From Dyadobacter fanqingshengii (GTDB taxonomy: Bacteria; Bacteroidota; Bacteroidia; Cytophagales; Spirosomataceae): DNA of 64,000 bases. The position numbers were made by a program, and so were the translations under genes. Under the pieces are notes generated by a model, which did not search any database, had not been told where the DNA came from, and worked only from the letters and a program-made list of their open reading frames with translations. Location of the stretch: assembly GCF_023822005.2 (NCBI RefSeq), contig NZ_CP098806.1:1302001-1366000 (forward strand). Direction: 5' to 3'. Below, piece by piece: positions 32,703 through 42,063 of the stretch (position 1 is the first letter of the stretch; each line of letters begins with the position of its first letter).

Positions 32703-34367
32703 ATGGCTTCCAAAGCACGAAAGACCGCGAAGTACATTTTCGTTACGGGCGGTGTAACATCTTCACTTGGCAAAGGAATCATTGCCTCTTCATTAGCAAA
32801 ACTACTGCAAGCCAGAGGGCTTTCTGTTACGATTCAAAAATTCGATCCATATCTGAATATTGACCCGGGTACAATGAACCCTTACGAGCACGGCGAGTGC
32901 TATGTAACGGACGACGGTGCTGAAACGGATCTTGATCTTGGGCATTATGAGCGTTTTCTCAATGTCCGAACCTCGCAAGCCAATAATGTTACTACGGGCC
33001 GGGTTTACCACAATGTCATCACAGCCGAACGTCGAGGCGATTTTCTTGGAAAAACCGTCCAGGTGGTTCCGCACATTACCGATGAGCTTAAAAGAAACAT
33101 GCTGCTGCTCGGGCAAACCGGCGATTACGATATCGTTATTACGGAAATCGGCGGTTGCGTAGGGGACATTGAGTCACTTCCGTTTCTGGAAGCGGTGCGT
33201 CAGGTTAAGTTTGAAATGGAAGAGCATGACACGCTCGTGATCCATTTGACATTAATCCCTTACCTGAATTCTGCCGGAGAACTTAAAACCAAACCGACAC
33301 AGCACTCGGTTAGAATGTTGCAGGAATCAGGAATCCAGCCGGATATACTCGTTTGCCGCACAGAGCACCCGCTTCCTTACGACATCCGTAAAAAGATTGC
33401 GCTTTTCTGCAATGTGCAGGTCAATTCCGTCATAGAAGCGATGGACGCGGATACCATTTATGCTGTTCCCTTGCTGATGTTGAAAGAAAGGCTCGATCAG
33501 CGTGCGCTTTATATGCTCGATATTTACAATGATAAAGACGTTGACCTGGATTCCTGGAAAACGTTCTTGTCACGCTATAAAAATCCGGTTGATTCCATCC
33601 GCATCGGCCTGGTAGGAAAATATGTTGAATTGCACGATGCCTACAAATCCATCGTCGAATCGTTCATCCACGCCGGCGCGGCGAATGAATGCAAGGTGAA
33701 CATTGAATGGATCCATTCCGAAAGTCTTACCGCTGAAAATGCGGTTGAGAAACTGGAAAATCTGGATGGCGTTCTGGTTGCACCTGGTTTTGGTGAAAGA
33801 GGGATCGAAGGAAAGATCGCAGCGATCCAGTATGTGCGCGAAAACAACATTCCATTCTTCGGGATCTGTCTAGGCATGCAAATGGCTGTTATCGAATACG
33901 CCAGGAATGTAATCGGCTGGAATGGCGCGCACTCCGTAGAAATGGACGTGAACACTGATCATCCGGTGATCCACCTTATGAAAGATCAGAAGGACGTTTC
34001 CAACAAAGGAGGCACCATGCGTTTGGGGGCGTATCCTTGCAAGATCAAAAAGGATTCATTGGCGAGCCGGATCTATGGCAAAACCAACATAAGCGAGCGT
34101 CATCGTCACCGCTACGAATTTAATAATAAGTATCTCAAAGATTTTGAAGAAAAAGGGCTGATCGCAACAGGGATCAATCCGGATAATAATCTCGTCGAAA
34201 TGGTGGAGCTTCCGGGACACCCTTTCTACATTGGCGTTCAGTTTCACCCTGAGCTAAAAAGCACTGTGATGAACCCGCATCCGATTTTTGTGAACTTCGT
34301 GAGTGCCGCACTTGCTTATTCGCTCGAAAAGAGATCTGTTGATTCATTAAACACCTCAATCCACTGA
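32703..34367 (+). CDS. pyrG: CTP synthase
   Basis: From the ATG at 32703 (MASKARKTAKYIFVTGG) the product has 554 residues, a normal CTP synthase. The N-terminal synthetase domain has FVTGGVTSSLGKGI (P-loop) and DPYLNIDPGTMNPYEHGE; the C-terminal class I glutamine amidotransferase domain has the nucleophile in FGICLGMQMAVIEYARN and the His-Glu pair in GVQFHPELKS. It converts UTP, ATP and glutamine to CTP, the last step of pyrimidine nucleotide synthesis. The gene is followed by yidC, a common order in Bacteroidota, but with a separate promoter. Confidence 0.98.
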   Translation: MASKARKTAKYIFVTGGVTSSLGKGIIASSLAKLLQARGLSVTIQKFDPYLNIDPGTMNPYEHGECYVTDDGAETDLDLGHYERFLNVRTSQANNVTTGRVYHNVITAERRGDFLGKTVQVVPHITDELKRNMLLLGQTGDYDIVITEIGGCVGDIESLPFLEAVRQVKFEMEEHDTLVIHLTLIPYLNSAGELKTKPTQHSVRMLQESGIQPDILVCRTEHPLPYDIRKKIALFCNVQVNSVIEAMDADTIYAVPLLMLKERLDQRALYMLDIYNDKDVDLDSWKTFLSRYKNPVDSIRIGLVGKYVELHDAYKSIVESFIHAGAANECKVNIEWIHSESLTAENAVEKLENLDGVLVAPGFGERGIEGKIAAIQYVRENNIPFFGICLGMQMAVIEYARNVIGWNGAHSVEMDVNTDHPVIHLMKDQKDVSNKGGTMRLGAYPCKIKKDSLASRIYGKTNISERHRHRYEFNNKYLKDFEEKGLIATGINPDNNLVEMVELPGHPFYIGVQFHPELKSTVMNPHPIFVNFVSAALAYSLEKRSVDSLNTSIH

Positions 34368-34399
34368 TCACAAAAAAGGCCGATAAGGAAAAAACTTAT

Positions 34400-34407
34400 T
34401 ACCTTTG
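34400..34407 (+). promoter_or_regulatory. yidC promoter, -7 box
   Basis: TACCTTTG matches TAnnTTTG and lies 44 bp before the yidC ATG, downstream of the pyrG stop. It implies yidC can be transcribed independently of pyrG. Confidence 0.6.
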
Positions 34408-34451
34408 CCGTCCCGTAACGGCTTTACTATTTCAATAATTTTAAGTAAATA

Positions 34452-36275
34452 ATGGATAAAAATTTTATCATCGGCTTAGTATTAATCATGCTAATGCTGA
34501 TTGGCTACCAGATCCTGGTTCCCAAACCTGTGGAACCTGCACCTGTGGAGCAAGTAAAACAAACTACTACAAAACCCTCTGTTTCAGTACCAACAGTTTC
34601 GGATTCAACCAACTTACCCTTATCCAGTGACTCGAACGCGGTAGCACAAGTTGCTCCAAAAGACCTGGTTATTGAGACCAATGATACCCGTGTTGTTTTC
34701 TCCAATAAAGGCGGGATCATGAAAGAGGTAATGTTGAAAAAATATAAAACCTACGATCAAAAGCCGCTTTATCTGATCGCAGAAAATCACAATACTTTCC
34801 GCATTAATTTCCCGACAGCAACCGGTGATGTGCATCTGACAGACATGTTCTTCACGACAGACGCGCAGGATCAGAAACTGGGGGGAAAGGATTCAGTAAT
34901 AGTAACTTATCGCGCAAGCTTGAAAAACAATCAGTTTGTAGAGCAGACTTATGTGGTAAGAGGATCAGGTTATGTGATTGATTATGGCATTAAATCCAAT
35001 ACTACAGGAGCAAGCAACAAAGTCGTTCAGCTGGATTGGAACAATGACCTGCTGCAACTTGAAAATGATATGCACAAAAACCGTGAGGTGGTGACGATCA
35101 ACTATTATACGGATGATCTGCAAAGCCTCTCCACAAGCCCGACGGAGACACAGGAAGAGAAGACGGCCGAGCCCGTAAAATGGTTTACGATCAAGCATAA
35201 ATACTTTTTGGCTGGTTTGATTGCCGAGAAACATCCATTCAGCAATATGGCGATGCGGGCGGACGTCAACCCCACCGATTCTACGGTTGTGAAAACCATG
35301 CACGTTACTGCCGGGATCCCGATGTCGGCCATCCAGAAAGGAGAAGCAAACTATCAGTTTTTCCTGGGCCCAAATGACTATCACCTTGTAGATAAAGTGA
35401 AGGCAGAGAATTTTGACCAGAATGTTTATCTGGGATATGCTTTTTTGAAGCCTATCAACAAATTTTTCCTGGTGCCGTTATTCAACTTCCTTGAAAAATT
35501 CGTGAGCAATTACGGTCTTCTGATCATTCTGTTGGTAATTTTTGTAAAAACGATCTTAACGCCGCTTACTTACAAGTCGTACATCAGCATGGCCAAGATG
35601 AAATTGCTTGCGCCCGAGCTGGAACAAATCCGCAGCCAGAACCCGGATGATATGGCGAAGCAGCAGCAAGATCAGATGAAGTTGTATCAGGAAGTAGGCG
35701 TAAGCCCGCTGAGCGGCTGTATTCCCGTGCTGGCAACCATGCCTATTCTGTTTTCGCTGTTCTTCCTCTTTCCCAATTTGATCGAGCTGCGACAGCAATC
35801 CTTCCTCTGGGCAAGCGACCTTTCTACGTACGATTCGTTTATAAAATTACCCTTTACGGTTCCTTTCGGTGTAGGAAACCACATCAGCTTGTTCACGGTT
35901 TTGATGACCGTTTCAAGCATTGGTTATGCCTATTATAATAACCAGATAACGCCTACGCAGCCCGGTCCGGTGAATATGAAAGTGTTGGGTTATATCATGC
36001 CTCTAATGTTCATGTTCGTGCTGAATTCGTTTCCGGCTGGTTTGACATTCTATTATTTTGTTTCAAACGTCGTGACGATCGCACAGCAGCTTTTGATCAA
36101 ACGCTTCGTGAATGAAGACAAGATCCGGAACATTCTTGAAGAGAACAGAAAGAAAAATGCGAACGGCGAGAAGAAACAGACCAAGTTTCAGAAGTATCTT
36201 GAAAAGTCCCTGCAAGCCGCAGAAGAGGCTAAAAAGAAGCAAGCTGACCTCGAGAAACGTTCGAAAAAGAAATAA
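34452..36275 (+). CDS. yidC: Membrane protein insertase YidC
   Basis: The 607-residue protein has the Gram-negative YidC plan: an N-terminal TM (FIIGLVLIMLMLIGYQILV), a large periplasmic beta-domain (about residues 70-340), then five TM helices in the conserved Oxa1 core (FVSNYGLLIILLVIFVKTIL, LSGCIPVLATMPILFSLFF, NMKVLGYIMPLMFMFVLN, GLTFYYFVSNVVTIAQQ). The C-terminus is a long basic Lys/Glu-rich tail that in this phylum can interact with ribosomes. It inserts and folds inner-membrane proteins with or after Sec. A strong terminator follows. Confidence 0.98.
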   Translation: MDKNFIIGLVLIMLMLIGYQILVPKPVEPAPVEQVKQTTTKPSVSVPTVSDSTNLPLSSDSNAVAQVAPKDLVIETNDTRVVFSNKGGIMKEVMLKKYKTYDQKPLYLIAENHNTFRINFPTATGDVHLTDMFFTTDAQDQKLGGKDSVIVTYRASLKNNQFVEQTYVVRGSGYVIDYGIKSNTTGASNKVVQLDWNNDLLQLENDMHKNREVVTINYYTDDLQSLSTSPTETQEEKTAEPVKWFTIKHKYFLAGLIAEKHPFSNMAMRADVNPTDSTVVKTMHVTAGIPMSAIQKGEANYQFFLGPNDYHLVDKVKAENFDQNVYLGYAFLKPINKFFLVPLFNFLEKFVSNYGLLIILLVIFVKTILTPLTYKSYISMAKMKLLAPELEQIRSQNPDDMAKQQQDQMKLYQEVGVSPLSGCIPVLATMPILFSLFFLFPNLIELRQQSFLWASDLSTYDSFIKLPFTVPFGVGNHISLFTVLMTVSSIGYAYYNNQITPTQPGPVNMKVLGYIMPLMFMFVLNSFPAGLTFYYFVSNVVTIAQQLLIKRFVNEDKIRNILEENRKKNANGEKKQTKFQKYLEKSLQAAEEAKKKQADLEKRSKKK

Positions 36276-36300
36276 AAGATTTATTATATCGTAATATATA

Positions 36301-36338
36301 GGGCAATGTTTCCAACCGGAAATATTGCCCGTTTTTTT
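36301..36338 (+). terminator. Intrinsic terminator of yidC
   Basis: A 13-bp stem (36301-36313 and 36318-36330, GGGCAAT at the base) with a G-T pair and 4-nt loop is followed by seven T (36332-36338). Confidence 0.92.
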
Positions 36339-36396
36339 CTCTTAAACCGGATTTTGTAATTTGTCCGCCGTTACTCAATTTTCACCCACTGTTCCG

Positions 36397-38109
36397 ATGA
36401 AAGTAATTATCGTAGTCATGTTCATCCTCGCCGGTTTGGGCAATGCAGCCTTTGCCCAGAGTATTGCGCAAACGGAAAGCAAATACAGATCAGCGCTGGC
36501 AGACTATAAACAAGAACGCTATGCAGCAGCCATGGAAAAGCTGTCGCCACTGACGAGCGTTAATTTAAAAACCCCATATTCGGCTTATTCGCATTATTAC
36601 TATGCGCTTTCGGCCTATCAATTGAAACGTTTTAAGGAGAGCAAACAAATGCTGCTGCAATTGCAGAGCCGCTATCCTGGCTGGAACCGGATTGGTGACG
36701 CGCAGTATTTGCTGGGCGCCATTGCGCTGGAAGCGGGGCAGCTGGATGAAGGATTAGGTCATTTGGCTAAAATCAAAGATTCTTCCCTGGCAAAGGATGT
36801 CTTTTCATTGAAACAACATTATTTCGGCGCAATCACCGACCTTGCGAAACTGAAAGAGCTGCAAAAACAATATGCCGATGACCGTGACATTGCATTAACA
36901 TTGGTCCACTTCATTGAGACTTCTCCAAGCTCGACACAAACCGATTTCCAGATTGCCGACCAGCTGCAAAAGCAATTTAAATTCAGCAAAAAGGAAAAGG
37001 TTGCAGTAGCAGAGGAAGCGCCCAAGCGCAGCATTCCCAAATCGGAAGGCCAGTGGACAAAAGGTTACTATGATGTTTCTGTGCTGCTACCTTTCCGGCT
37101 GGATGAATTCAGCACTGCCAAACGCCGTTCCAATCAGTTCGCCTACGATTATTACCTTGGTCTCACCATGGCAAAAGAGCAGCTTGCAGCCGAGGGAATC
37201 AATGTAAACCTATGGGCATATGACGTTGGTGCCGACGCAAAAGCCGTTGAGCCGATTGTTGATAATAAAAACTTCCAGCAATCAGATATGGTAATCGGGC
37301 CGCTTTATCCAGCCACATTTGAGGTTACTGCCGGCTATTTTGCCAACGCGAATGCCATTATGCTCAACCCGCTTTCCACGGATGGTAACCTCTTAAAATC
37401 CGGCTCAAATATTTATCTGGCGCATCCTTCTATCGCGTTTCAAATGCAGAAAGCGGCACAATGGATGAAGACGCAGGCCATGGGTACAAATTCGGCCATT
37501 TATTATGGCGGCACTGCAAAAGATTCAGCCATGGCTTTTTCCTATGCCAACGAATGGAAGAGCAAGGGGGGGAAAGTGATGGAAATGGTGAAAATCCAGC
37601 CCAACAGGGAGTGGCTTGAAACCAACATACCAACATTTGATACCAGCAAACCATCCCATGTTGCCCTTTTTTCAACCGACGGTGCATCAGGCGCTATGTT
37701 GATGGAAGTCCTGAACGGCCGTAAATTGACTTCAACGCCTGTCCTAAGCACGTCCACGAGCTTTAATGTGCAGCAATCGAGATTGAACCGATATGCATCA
37801 AGACTCTATTTAATCAACACAGATTATGCGGATCGCGAGAAGGAGAATATTCGCGAGTTCCAGAAAAATTATTGGAACAAAACCAGCACATTCCCGTCTG
37901 TTTACTCCTATCAGGGCTATGATCAGCTGCTGTTTTTTGCGCGTATGCTGGCCAGGCATAAGGATAAATTTCAGGACGGCTTACGTTCCGCACGGCCTGG
38001 CGAGGAGGAATATCTTCTTTCAGGATTTAATTTTACAAAATCAAACGAGAACCAGATTACACCTGTTTTGAAATACAATGGCTCCAAATGGACGCCGGTG
38101 GACAGGTAA
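36397..38109 (+). CDS. TPR plus periplasmic-binding-fold protein (LpoA-like)
   Basis: From the ATG at 36397 the 570-residue product starts with a signal peptide (MFILAGLGNAAFAQ). Residues about 20-180 form TPR-like helical repeats (YRSALADYKQERYAAAMEK, AYSHYYYALSAYQLKRF). From about residue 220 a type 1 periplasmic-binding fold (YDVSVLLPFRLDEF, MVIGPLYPATFEVTAGYFA, TPVLSTSTSFNVQQ, YSYQGYDQLLFFARML) resembles branched-chain amino-acid binding proteins and LpoA, the outer-membrane activator of PBP1a. No lipobox or ABC transporter genes are nearby, so a cell-wall accessory role is more likely than uptake; this is inference. hemL follows 18 bp downstream. Confidence 0.8.
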   Translation: MKVIIVVMFILAGLGNAAFAQSIAQTESKYRSALADYKQERYAAAMEKLSPLTSVNLKTPYSAYSHYYYALSAYQLKRFKESKQMLLQLQSRYPGWNRIGDAQYLLGAIALEAGQLDEGLGHLAKIKDSSLAKDVFSLKQHYFGAITDLAKLKELQKQYADDRDIALTLVHFIETSPSSTQTDFQIADQLQKQFKFSKKEKVAVAEEAPKRSIPKSEGQWTKGYYDVSVLLPFRLDEFSTAKRRSNQFAYDYYLGLTMAKEQLAAEGINVNLWAYDVGADAKAVEPIVDNKNFQQSDMVIGPLYPATFEVTAGYFANANAIMLNPLSTDGNLLKSGSNIYLAHPSIAFQMQKAAQWMKTQAMGTNSAIYYGGTAKDSAMAFSYANEWKSKGGKVMEMVKIQPNREWLETNIPTFDTSKPSHVALFSTDGASGAMLMEVLNGRKLTSTPVLSTSTSFNVQQSRLNRYASRLYLINTDYADREKENIREFQKNYWNKTSTFPSVYSYQGYDQLLFFARMLARHKDKFQDGLRSARPGEEEYLLSGFNFTKSNENQITPVLKYNGSKWTPVDR

Positions 38110-38127
38110 CCCAAATTAGCGTATCCA

Positions 38128-39423
38128 ATGAATATTGCAACCAGTCAGCATCTTTTCGAAAAGGCACAACATTTTATTCCGGGCGGTGTCAATTCTCCGG
38201 TCCGGGCATTCCGGGCGGTAGGAGGCTCACCGGTTTTTATCAAATCGGCCAAAGGTCCGTACGTTTACGACGAGGACGATAATGAGTATATAGAACTCAT
38301 CAATTCGTGGGGGCCAATGATCCTGGGTCATGCCAATGAATTGATTCAAAAGGCCGTTTATGATGCCATTCAGCATTCATTTTCCTTTGGCGCGCCTACG
38401 CGTCGGGAGGTTGAAATGGCTGAGCTGATTGTCAGCATGGTGCCTTCAATTGAAAAGGTGAGAATGGTGAATTCCGGCACGGAAGCGACAATGTCCGCGA
38501 TTCGGGTTGCGAGAGGGTTTACAGGGAGAGATAAAATCATCAAGTTTGAAGGTTGCTATCATGGTCACGGCGACAGCTTTTTAATCGCCGCAGGAAGCGG
38601 CGCTGTGACATTCGGCACACCGGACAGTCCGGGTGTAACAAAAGGCGTTGCAAATGACACATTAACCGCGCCATTCAATGATCTGGAAGCGGTTCAAACC
38701 CTGGTTAATGCAAATAAAAATACCATCGCAGCATTAATCCTTGAACCCGTTGTAGGTAACATGGGCTGTGTGCTTCCGGCGGACGGATTTCTGCAAGGCC
38801 TGCGCAAAATTTGTGACGAAGAAGGCATTGTCCTGATCCTGGATGAAGTGATGACGGGCTTCCGTTTGGCGAAGGGCGGAGCACAGGAAAGGTTCGGAAT
38901 TACGCCAGATCTAACAACGTTAGGAAAAATAATAGGTGGAGGAATGCCCGTAGGAGCGTATGGGGGCAGGGCGGACATTATGAACAAGGTTTCACCAGCA
39001 GGTCCGGTTTACCAGGCCGGAACATTGTCAGGTAACCCAATTGCGATGGCGGCGGGCCTTACCATGCTGAATTATCTCAATGATCACCCCGAAGTTTATA
39101 CGCAATTAGAGACTTCGGGCGAAAAGCTGGCGAATGGTTTCAAGGCATCCATGCGGAAGCTCGGTTTGAATTATACATTGAATCAAATAGGCTCTATGTA
39201 CACGCTCTTTTTTACAGATCAGCCTGTCACAGATTTCCCATCAGCAAAATCGTCTGATCTTCCGTTGTTCGGCAGATATTTTCACGCCATGCTGGACCGG
39301 GGCATTTATATGGGACCATCTCAATTCGAAAGTATGTTTCTGTCGACAGCCTTGGAAGACAAGCATTTAGATACGATCATAGCGGCCAACGAAGAATCCC
39401 TAAAAGAGATTTTGAGCCTGTAA
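38128..39423 (+). CDS. hemL: Glutamate-1-semialdehyde 2,1-aminomutase
   Basis: The 431-residue protein is a class III aminotransferase of HemL type. Diagnostic segments are FIPGGVNSPVRAFRAVGG, VNSGTEATMSAIRVARG (PLP phosphate binding), CYHGHGDSFL, LILDEVMTGFRLAKGG and the PLP lysine in TTLGKIIGGGMPVGAYGG. It makes 5-aminolevulinate from glutamate-1-semialdehyde in the C5 haem pathway. It lies 18 bp after the LpoA-like gene and may share its transcript; no other haem genes are in the window. Confidence 0.97.
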   Translation: MNIATSQHLFEKAQHFIPGGVNSPVRAFRAVGGSPVFIKSAKGPYVYDEDDNEYIELINSWGPMILGHANELIQKAVYDAIQHSFSFGAPTRREVEMAELIVSMVPSIEKVRMVNSGTEATMSAIRVARGFTGRDKIIKFEGCYHGHGDSFLIAAGSGAVTFGTPDSPGVTKGVANDTLTAPFNDLEAVQTLVNANKNTIAALILEPVVGNMGCVLPADGFLQGLRKICDEEGIVLILDEVMTGFRLAKGGAQERFGITPDLTTLGKIIGGGMPVGAYGGRADIMNKVSPAGPVYQAGTLSGNPIAMAAGLTMLNYLNDHPEVYTQLETSGEKLANGFKASMRKLGLNYTLNQIGSMYTLFFTDQPVTDFPSAKSSDLPLFGRYFHAMLDRGIYMGPSQFESMFLSTALEDKHLDTIIAANEESLKEILSL

Positions 39424-39436
39424 ATTCAGCTGCTTA

Positions 39437-39491
39437 ATTCAGTCATTCAGTCATTCGCTCATTCATTCATCCAAAATTCACTCATTCAAAA
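39437..39491. repeat. Degenerate 8-nt tandem repeat
   Basis: Seven units of ATTCAGTC and variants (ATTCGCTC, ATTCATTC, ATTCACTC, ATTCAAAA) run with a period of 8, once 7, between the hemL stop and the glycosyltransferase ATG. The last unit ends 4 bp before the ATG, covering the region where ribosome-binding signals should be. Copy number could vary and change expression. Confidence 0.6.
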
Positions 39492-39495
39492 TTAA

Positions 39496-40506
39496 ATGCG
39501 CCAGTATTCCATCATCATCCCTGTTTACAACCGTCCCGACGAGTTGCAGGAATTGCTGGAATGTCTTGTCCAACAAACGGTTAAGCATTTTGAGGTGATT
39601 ATCGTCGAGGATGGGTCAAAGATCAAGGCCGATTCTGTTGTAAACTCGTTCGAAGACAAGCTTGACATTAAGTATTTCTTCAAAGAAAATGGCGGACAGG
39701 GTTTTGCGAGAAACCACGGCTTTGAGCGTGCTAGGGGTGATTATTTCATTCTGCTGGACTCGGATGCACTGATCGAGCCAAACTATCTGGCCGTAGTGGA
39801 TGCAAAACTGAACTCGGATTACGTCGATTTGTATGGAGGCCCTGACACGGACCACCCATCATTTACGCCGATTCAAAAAGCAATCAGCTATTCCATGACT
39901 TCTGTTTTTACGACAGGTGGAATCAGGGGAAAGAAGAATAATATGGGCGGGACTTTCCACCCGAGAAGCTTCAATATGGGCCTTTCCAGGCAGGTTTGGG
40001 AGAAAACAGGCGGTTTTCTGACGAGCCGGATGGGGGAGGACATTCTATTCAGCATTGGCGCGTTACGCCTGGGATTTCGTTCCGCGCTGATCCCGGAAGC
40101 ATTCATTTATCACAAGCGCCGCACGCAGTTTTTACCGTTTTTCAGGCAACTGAAATTCTTTGGAAGAGCCAGGATTAACATCGCCCGTTTTTACCCGGAT
40201 GAGCTGAAACTGGTGCATACGTTCCCACTACTTTTTACACTAGCCGTTTGCAGCATTCCAATTTGGTTTCTGATTTTCAAGCCATTCTTCTATCTCGGCC
40301 TGATCGGACTAGGCACTTACATTGTGCTGCTGTTTATAGATGCCTTGCGAAAAACAAAGAGTGTTGAAGTGGCCTTTTTAGGCATAGGAGCCGCTTTTGT
40401 ACAGCTTTTCGGCTACGGCATCGGTTTTATGGAAGAAGGATGGAAAAGACTTTTCGAAAAAAAATCGCACCGCGAAACCGGCGCGACCATTGAATATCCA
40501 TCGTGA
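39496..40506 (+). CDS. Family 2 glycosyltransferase with C-terminal membrane helices
   Basis: The 336-residue protein has a GT-A domain: YSIIIPVYNRPDELQELLEC at the N-terminus, VIIVEDGSK near residue 37, ENGGQGFARNHGFERARGDY near 65, and the metal-binding DSD motif in FILLDSDALIEPNY. MGEDILFSIGALRLGF near 177 supplies a further acidic motif. Two or three TM helices near residues 240-310 (FPLLFTLAVCSIPIWFLIF and neighbours) anchor it in the inner membrane. It probably adds a sugar to a lipid-linked or surface glycan. Its stop codon directly abuts that of the converging methyltransferase gene. Confidence 0.9.
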   Translation: MRQYSIIIPVYNRPDELQELLECLVQQTVKHFEVIIVEDGSKIKADSVVNSFEDKLDIKYFFKENGGQGFARNHGFERARGDYFILLDSDALIEPNYLAVVDAKLNSDYVDLYGGPDTDHPSFTPIQKAISYSMTSVFTTGGIRGKKNNMGGTFHPRSFNMGLSRQVWEKTGGFLTSRMGEDILFSIGALRLGFRSALIPEAFIYHKRRTQFLPFFRQLKFFGRARINIARFYPDELKLVHTFPLLFTLAVCSIPIWFLIFKPFFYLGLIGLGTYIVLLFIDALRKTKSVEVAFLGIGAAFVQLFGYGIGFMEEGWKRLFEKKSHRETGATIEYPS

Positions 40507-41280
40507 TTATTGTTTTTGGCAGAAATAGACGATCTCCTCACCAGGCAAAGCATAGCGGCTAACCTCCGCTTTTGTCAGCTCATCCATCACAAAGCGATCT
40601 TCTTTCACAGTGAAACCGCCTTTCTCCAGCTCGCGGCCATAATTTCTTCCAAACAATCTTAAATGGTCGTTTTGTAGAAAATACTTTTCTCTTTCTTTTG
40701 GATCCGTGATTGTAACATCCTCATAAGTCACTTCATACTTCATATCCTGCGGCGATTGGATCAATGCCCAGCCGCCGGGTTTCAAGACGCGGTGCAGTTC
40801 GCTGATTGCTAAAATGTAATCATCCACGTGCTCCATTACGTGATTACAAAATGCCACATCAAATGTATTTTCAGGAAATGGAATCGAATGAATGTCCATC
40901 TTCACCTTCGCCAGCGGCGATTCAATATCCGCCGTGATGTAATCCAGATTTTTCATTTGCTCAAAGCGATCGATGAAGCAGTATTCCGGCGCTACGTGCA
41001 GGACTTTGAGATTTGCGGAGAAGAAATTAGTCTTTCTTTTGAGATACAGCCCCATTAATCTGTGCCGTTCCAGGGACAGGCAACTCGGGCAAAGGGCGTT
41101 TTCACGGCTGGAAGTGTTACGGCCATATGGAAGGAATTTCCGGTAATGGCTTTCGCACACAGGACATTCAACGTTATTTCCGATGTAAAAAATGCTGAGA
41201 AAACGGGCAACCCAGTGACCGACCAGTTGGAGATAGGGCCGGGGAATATACCTTAATACTAAACTAATGATGGATTTCAT
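40507..41280 (-). CDS. SAM-dependent methyltransferase with N-terminal zinc ribbon
   Basis: The 257-residue protein has an N-terminal Cys-rich unit (CPVCESHYRKFLPYG and CPSCLSLERHRL, about residues 39-70), probably a zinc ribbon. A class I methyltransferase domain follows: VLHVAPEYCFIDRF (motif I replacement), DYITADIESPLAKVKMDI, and FDVAFCNHVMEHVDDYILAISELHRVLKPGG, typical of Methyltransf_11. The same architecture occurs in methyltransferases encoded near glycan-synthesis genes. It converges with the GT2 gene with no intervening base, so the two transcripts must overlap. Confidence 0.85.
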   Translation of the reverse strand: MKSIISLVLRYIPRPYLQLVGHWVARFLSIFYIGNNVECPVCESHYRKFLPYGRNTSSRENALCPSCLSLERHRLMGLYLKRKTNFFSANLKVLHVAPEYCFIDRFEQMKNLDYITADIESPLAKVKMDIHSIPFPENTFDVAFCNHVMEHVDDYILAISELHRVLKPGGWALIQSPQDMKYEVTYEDVTITDPKEREKYFLQNDHLRLFGRNYGRELEKGGFTVKEDRFVMDELTKAEVSRYALPGEEIVYFCQKQ

Positions 41281-41338
41281 TAAATCAATTAACTAAAAAT
41301 TAATAATTTTAGGATCATAACAAGGAAAAAAGTAATAA

Positions 41339-41713
41339 ATGATTCCATCTATCGATCCGAAACCACCTGGCAAAAGGCTAATTAAACGAATGTCAACGCG
41401 TACCAAATGGATGATTTTAGCTCCATGCGGCTTGTTGATTTTCAGTTTTGGCCTTACCGTCCTGAGCGAGGCCGCGCACCAGCGCCGGACAGGAGTTCCT
41501 ACGCAGGTTTGGGTTGTATTGGGATTATATAGTCTTGCACTGATCAACGGCGGGCTGATTATGTTCGGCGAAGCGCTCCGTTTCCGTATATTACTCGATG
41601 TCCGCAGGGAAACCCGGCGCAGCATGCGTCAGCTGGTTCGTAAGATCAATATCAAGGCCGCGAGTAAGCACAAACCCGGTAAAAAAACAAAAAGCCCTAC
41701 CAAAACAGATTGA
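41339..41713 (+). CDS. Small two-TM membrane protein
   Basis: The 124-residue product has two TM helices (about residues 24-44, WMILAPCGLLIFSFGLTVL, and 58-78, VWVVLGLYSLALINGGLIMF) and a strongly basic cytosolic tail (RRETRRSMRQLVRKINIK, then Lys-rich). The opposite strand also carries an open frame here, but the TM pattern and tail favour this strand. It is not assigned to a named family. Confidence 0.75.
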   Translation: MIPSIDPKPPGKRLIKRMSTRTKWMILAPCGLLIFSFGLTVLSEAAHQRRTGVPTQVWVVLGLYSLALINGGLIMFGEALRFRILLDVRRETRRSMRQLVRKINIKAASKHKPGKKTKSPTKTD

Positions 41714-41750
41714 CAGGGACTAGTTGAATTCCTTTTCGTAGATGCTAAAA

Positions 41751-41903
41751 TTATTTTTTATTAGCTTCAAACTGAGCTTTTATTGCTTCAACATCAACGT
41801 TGCGTACTTCTGGCTTGCGTAAAAGATCTTTGATTTTCGCTGTGCGGTTATTAGCTACTGCTTTGTTTCTGCGACTCTTACGTTTTAATTCCGTAACTCC
41901 CAT
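41751..41903 (-). CDS. Small basic protein, 50 residues
   Basis: An ATG at 41903 opens a 50-codon frame ending in TAA at 41751: MGVTELKRKSRRNKAVANNR, then TAKIKDLLRKPEVRNVDVEAIKAQFEANKK. It is highly basic at the N-terminus and helical at the C-terminus, and looks like a conserved Bacteroidota small protein, possibly RNA- or ribosome-associated. No family name is certain. It is convergent with the two-TM gene, with 37 bp between the stops. Confidence 0.7.
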   Translation of the reverse strand: MGVTELKRKSRRNKAVANNRTAKIKDLLRKPEVRNVDVEAIKAQFEANKK

Positions 41904-42063
41904 TGTAAAATATTGTTTTGTGAAAGAGCCGCAAAATTAATCATTTTCATGTAAATAATGCAGACAATAGTCACAAATATTGCTTAACCTGCCCTAACTT
42001 TACGGTTAAATTGGCTTACAGGCCAAATTAATTACCCATACTGACACCAATTGACGTTCGGTA

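Noticed and set aside
36397-38109. Amino-acid ABC transporter component
   Set aside because: A periplasmic-binding fold is present, but it is fused to TPR repeats and no permease or ATPase gene is nearby; LpoA-like is the better fit.
41293-41625. 110-codon open frame on the minus strand
   Set aside because: Overlaps the small two-TM protein on the plus strand, which has coherent TM helices and a basic tail; the minus frame has no such pattern.
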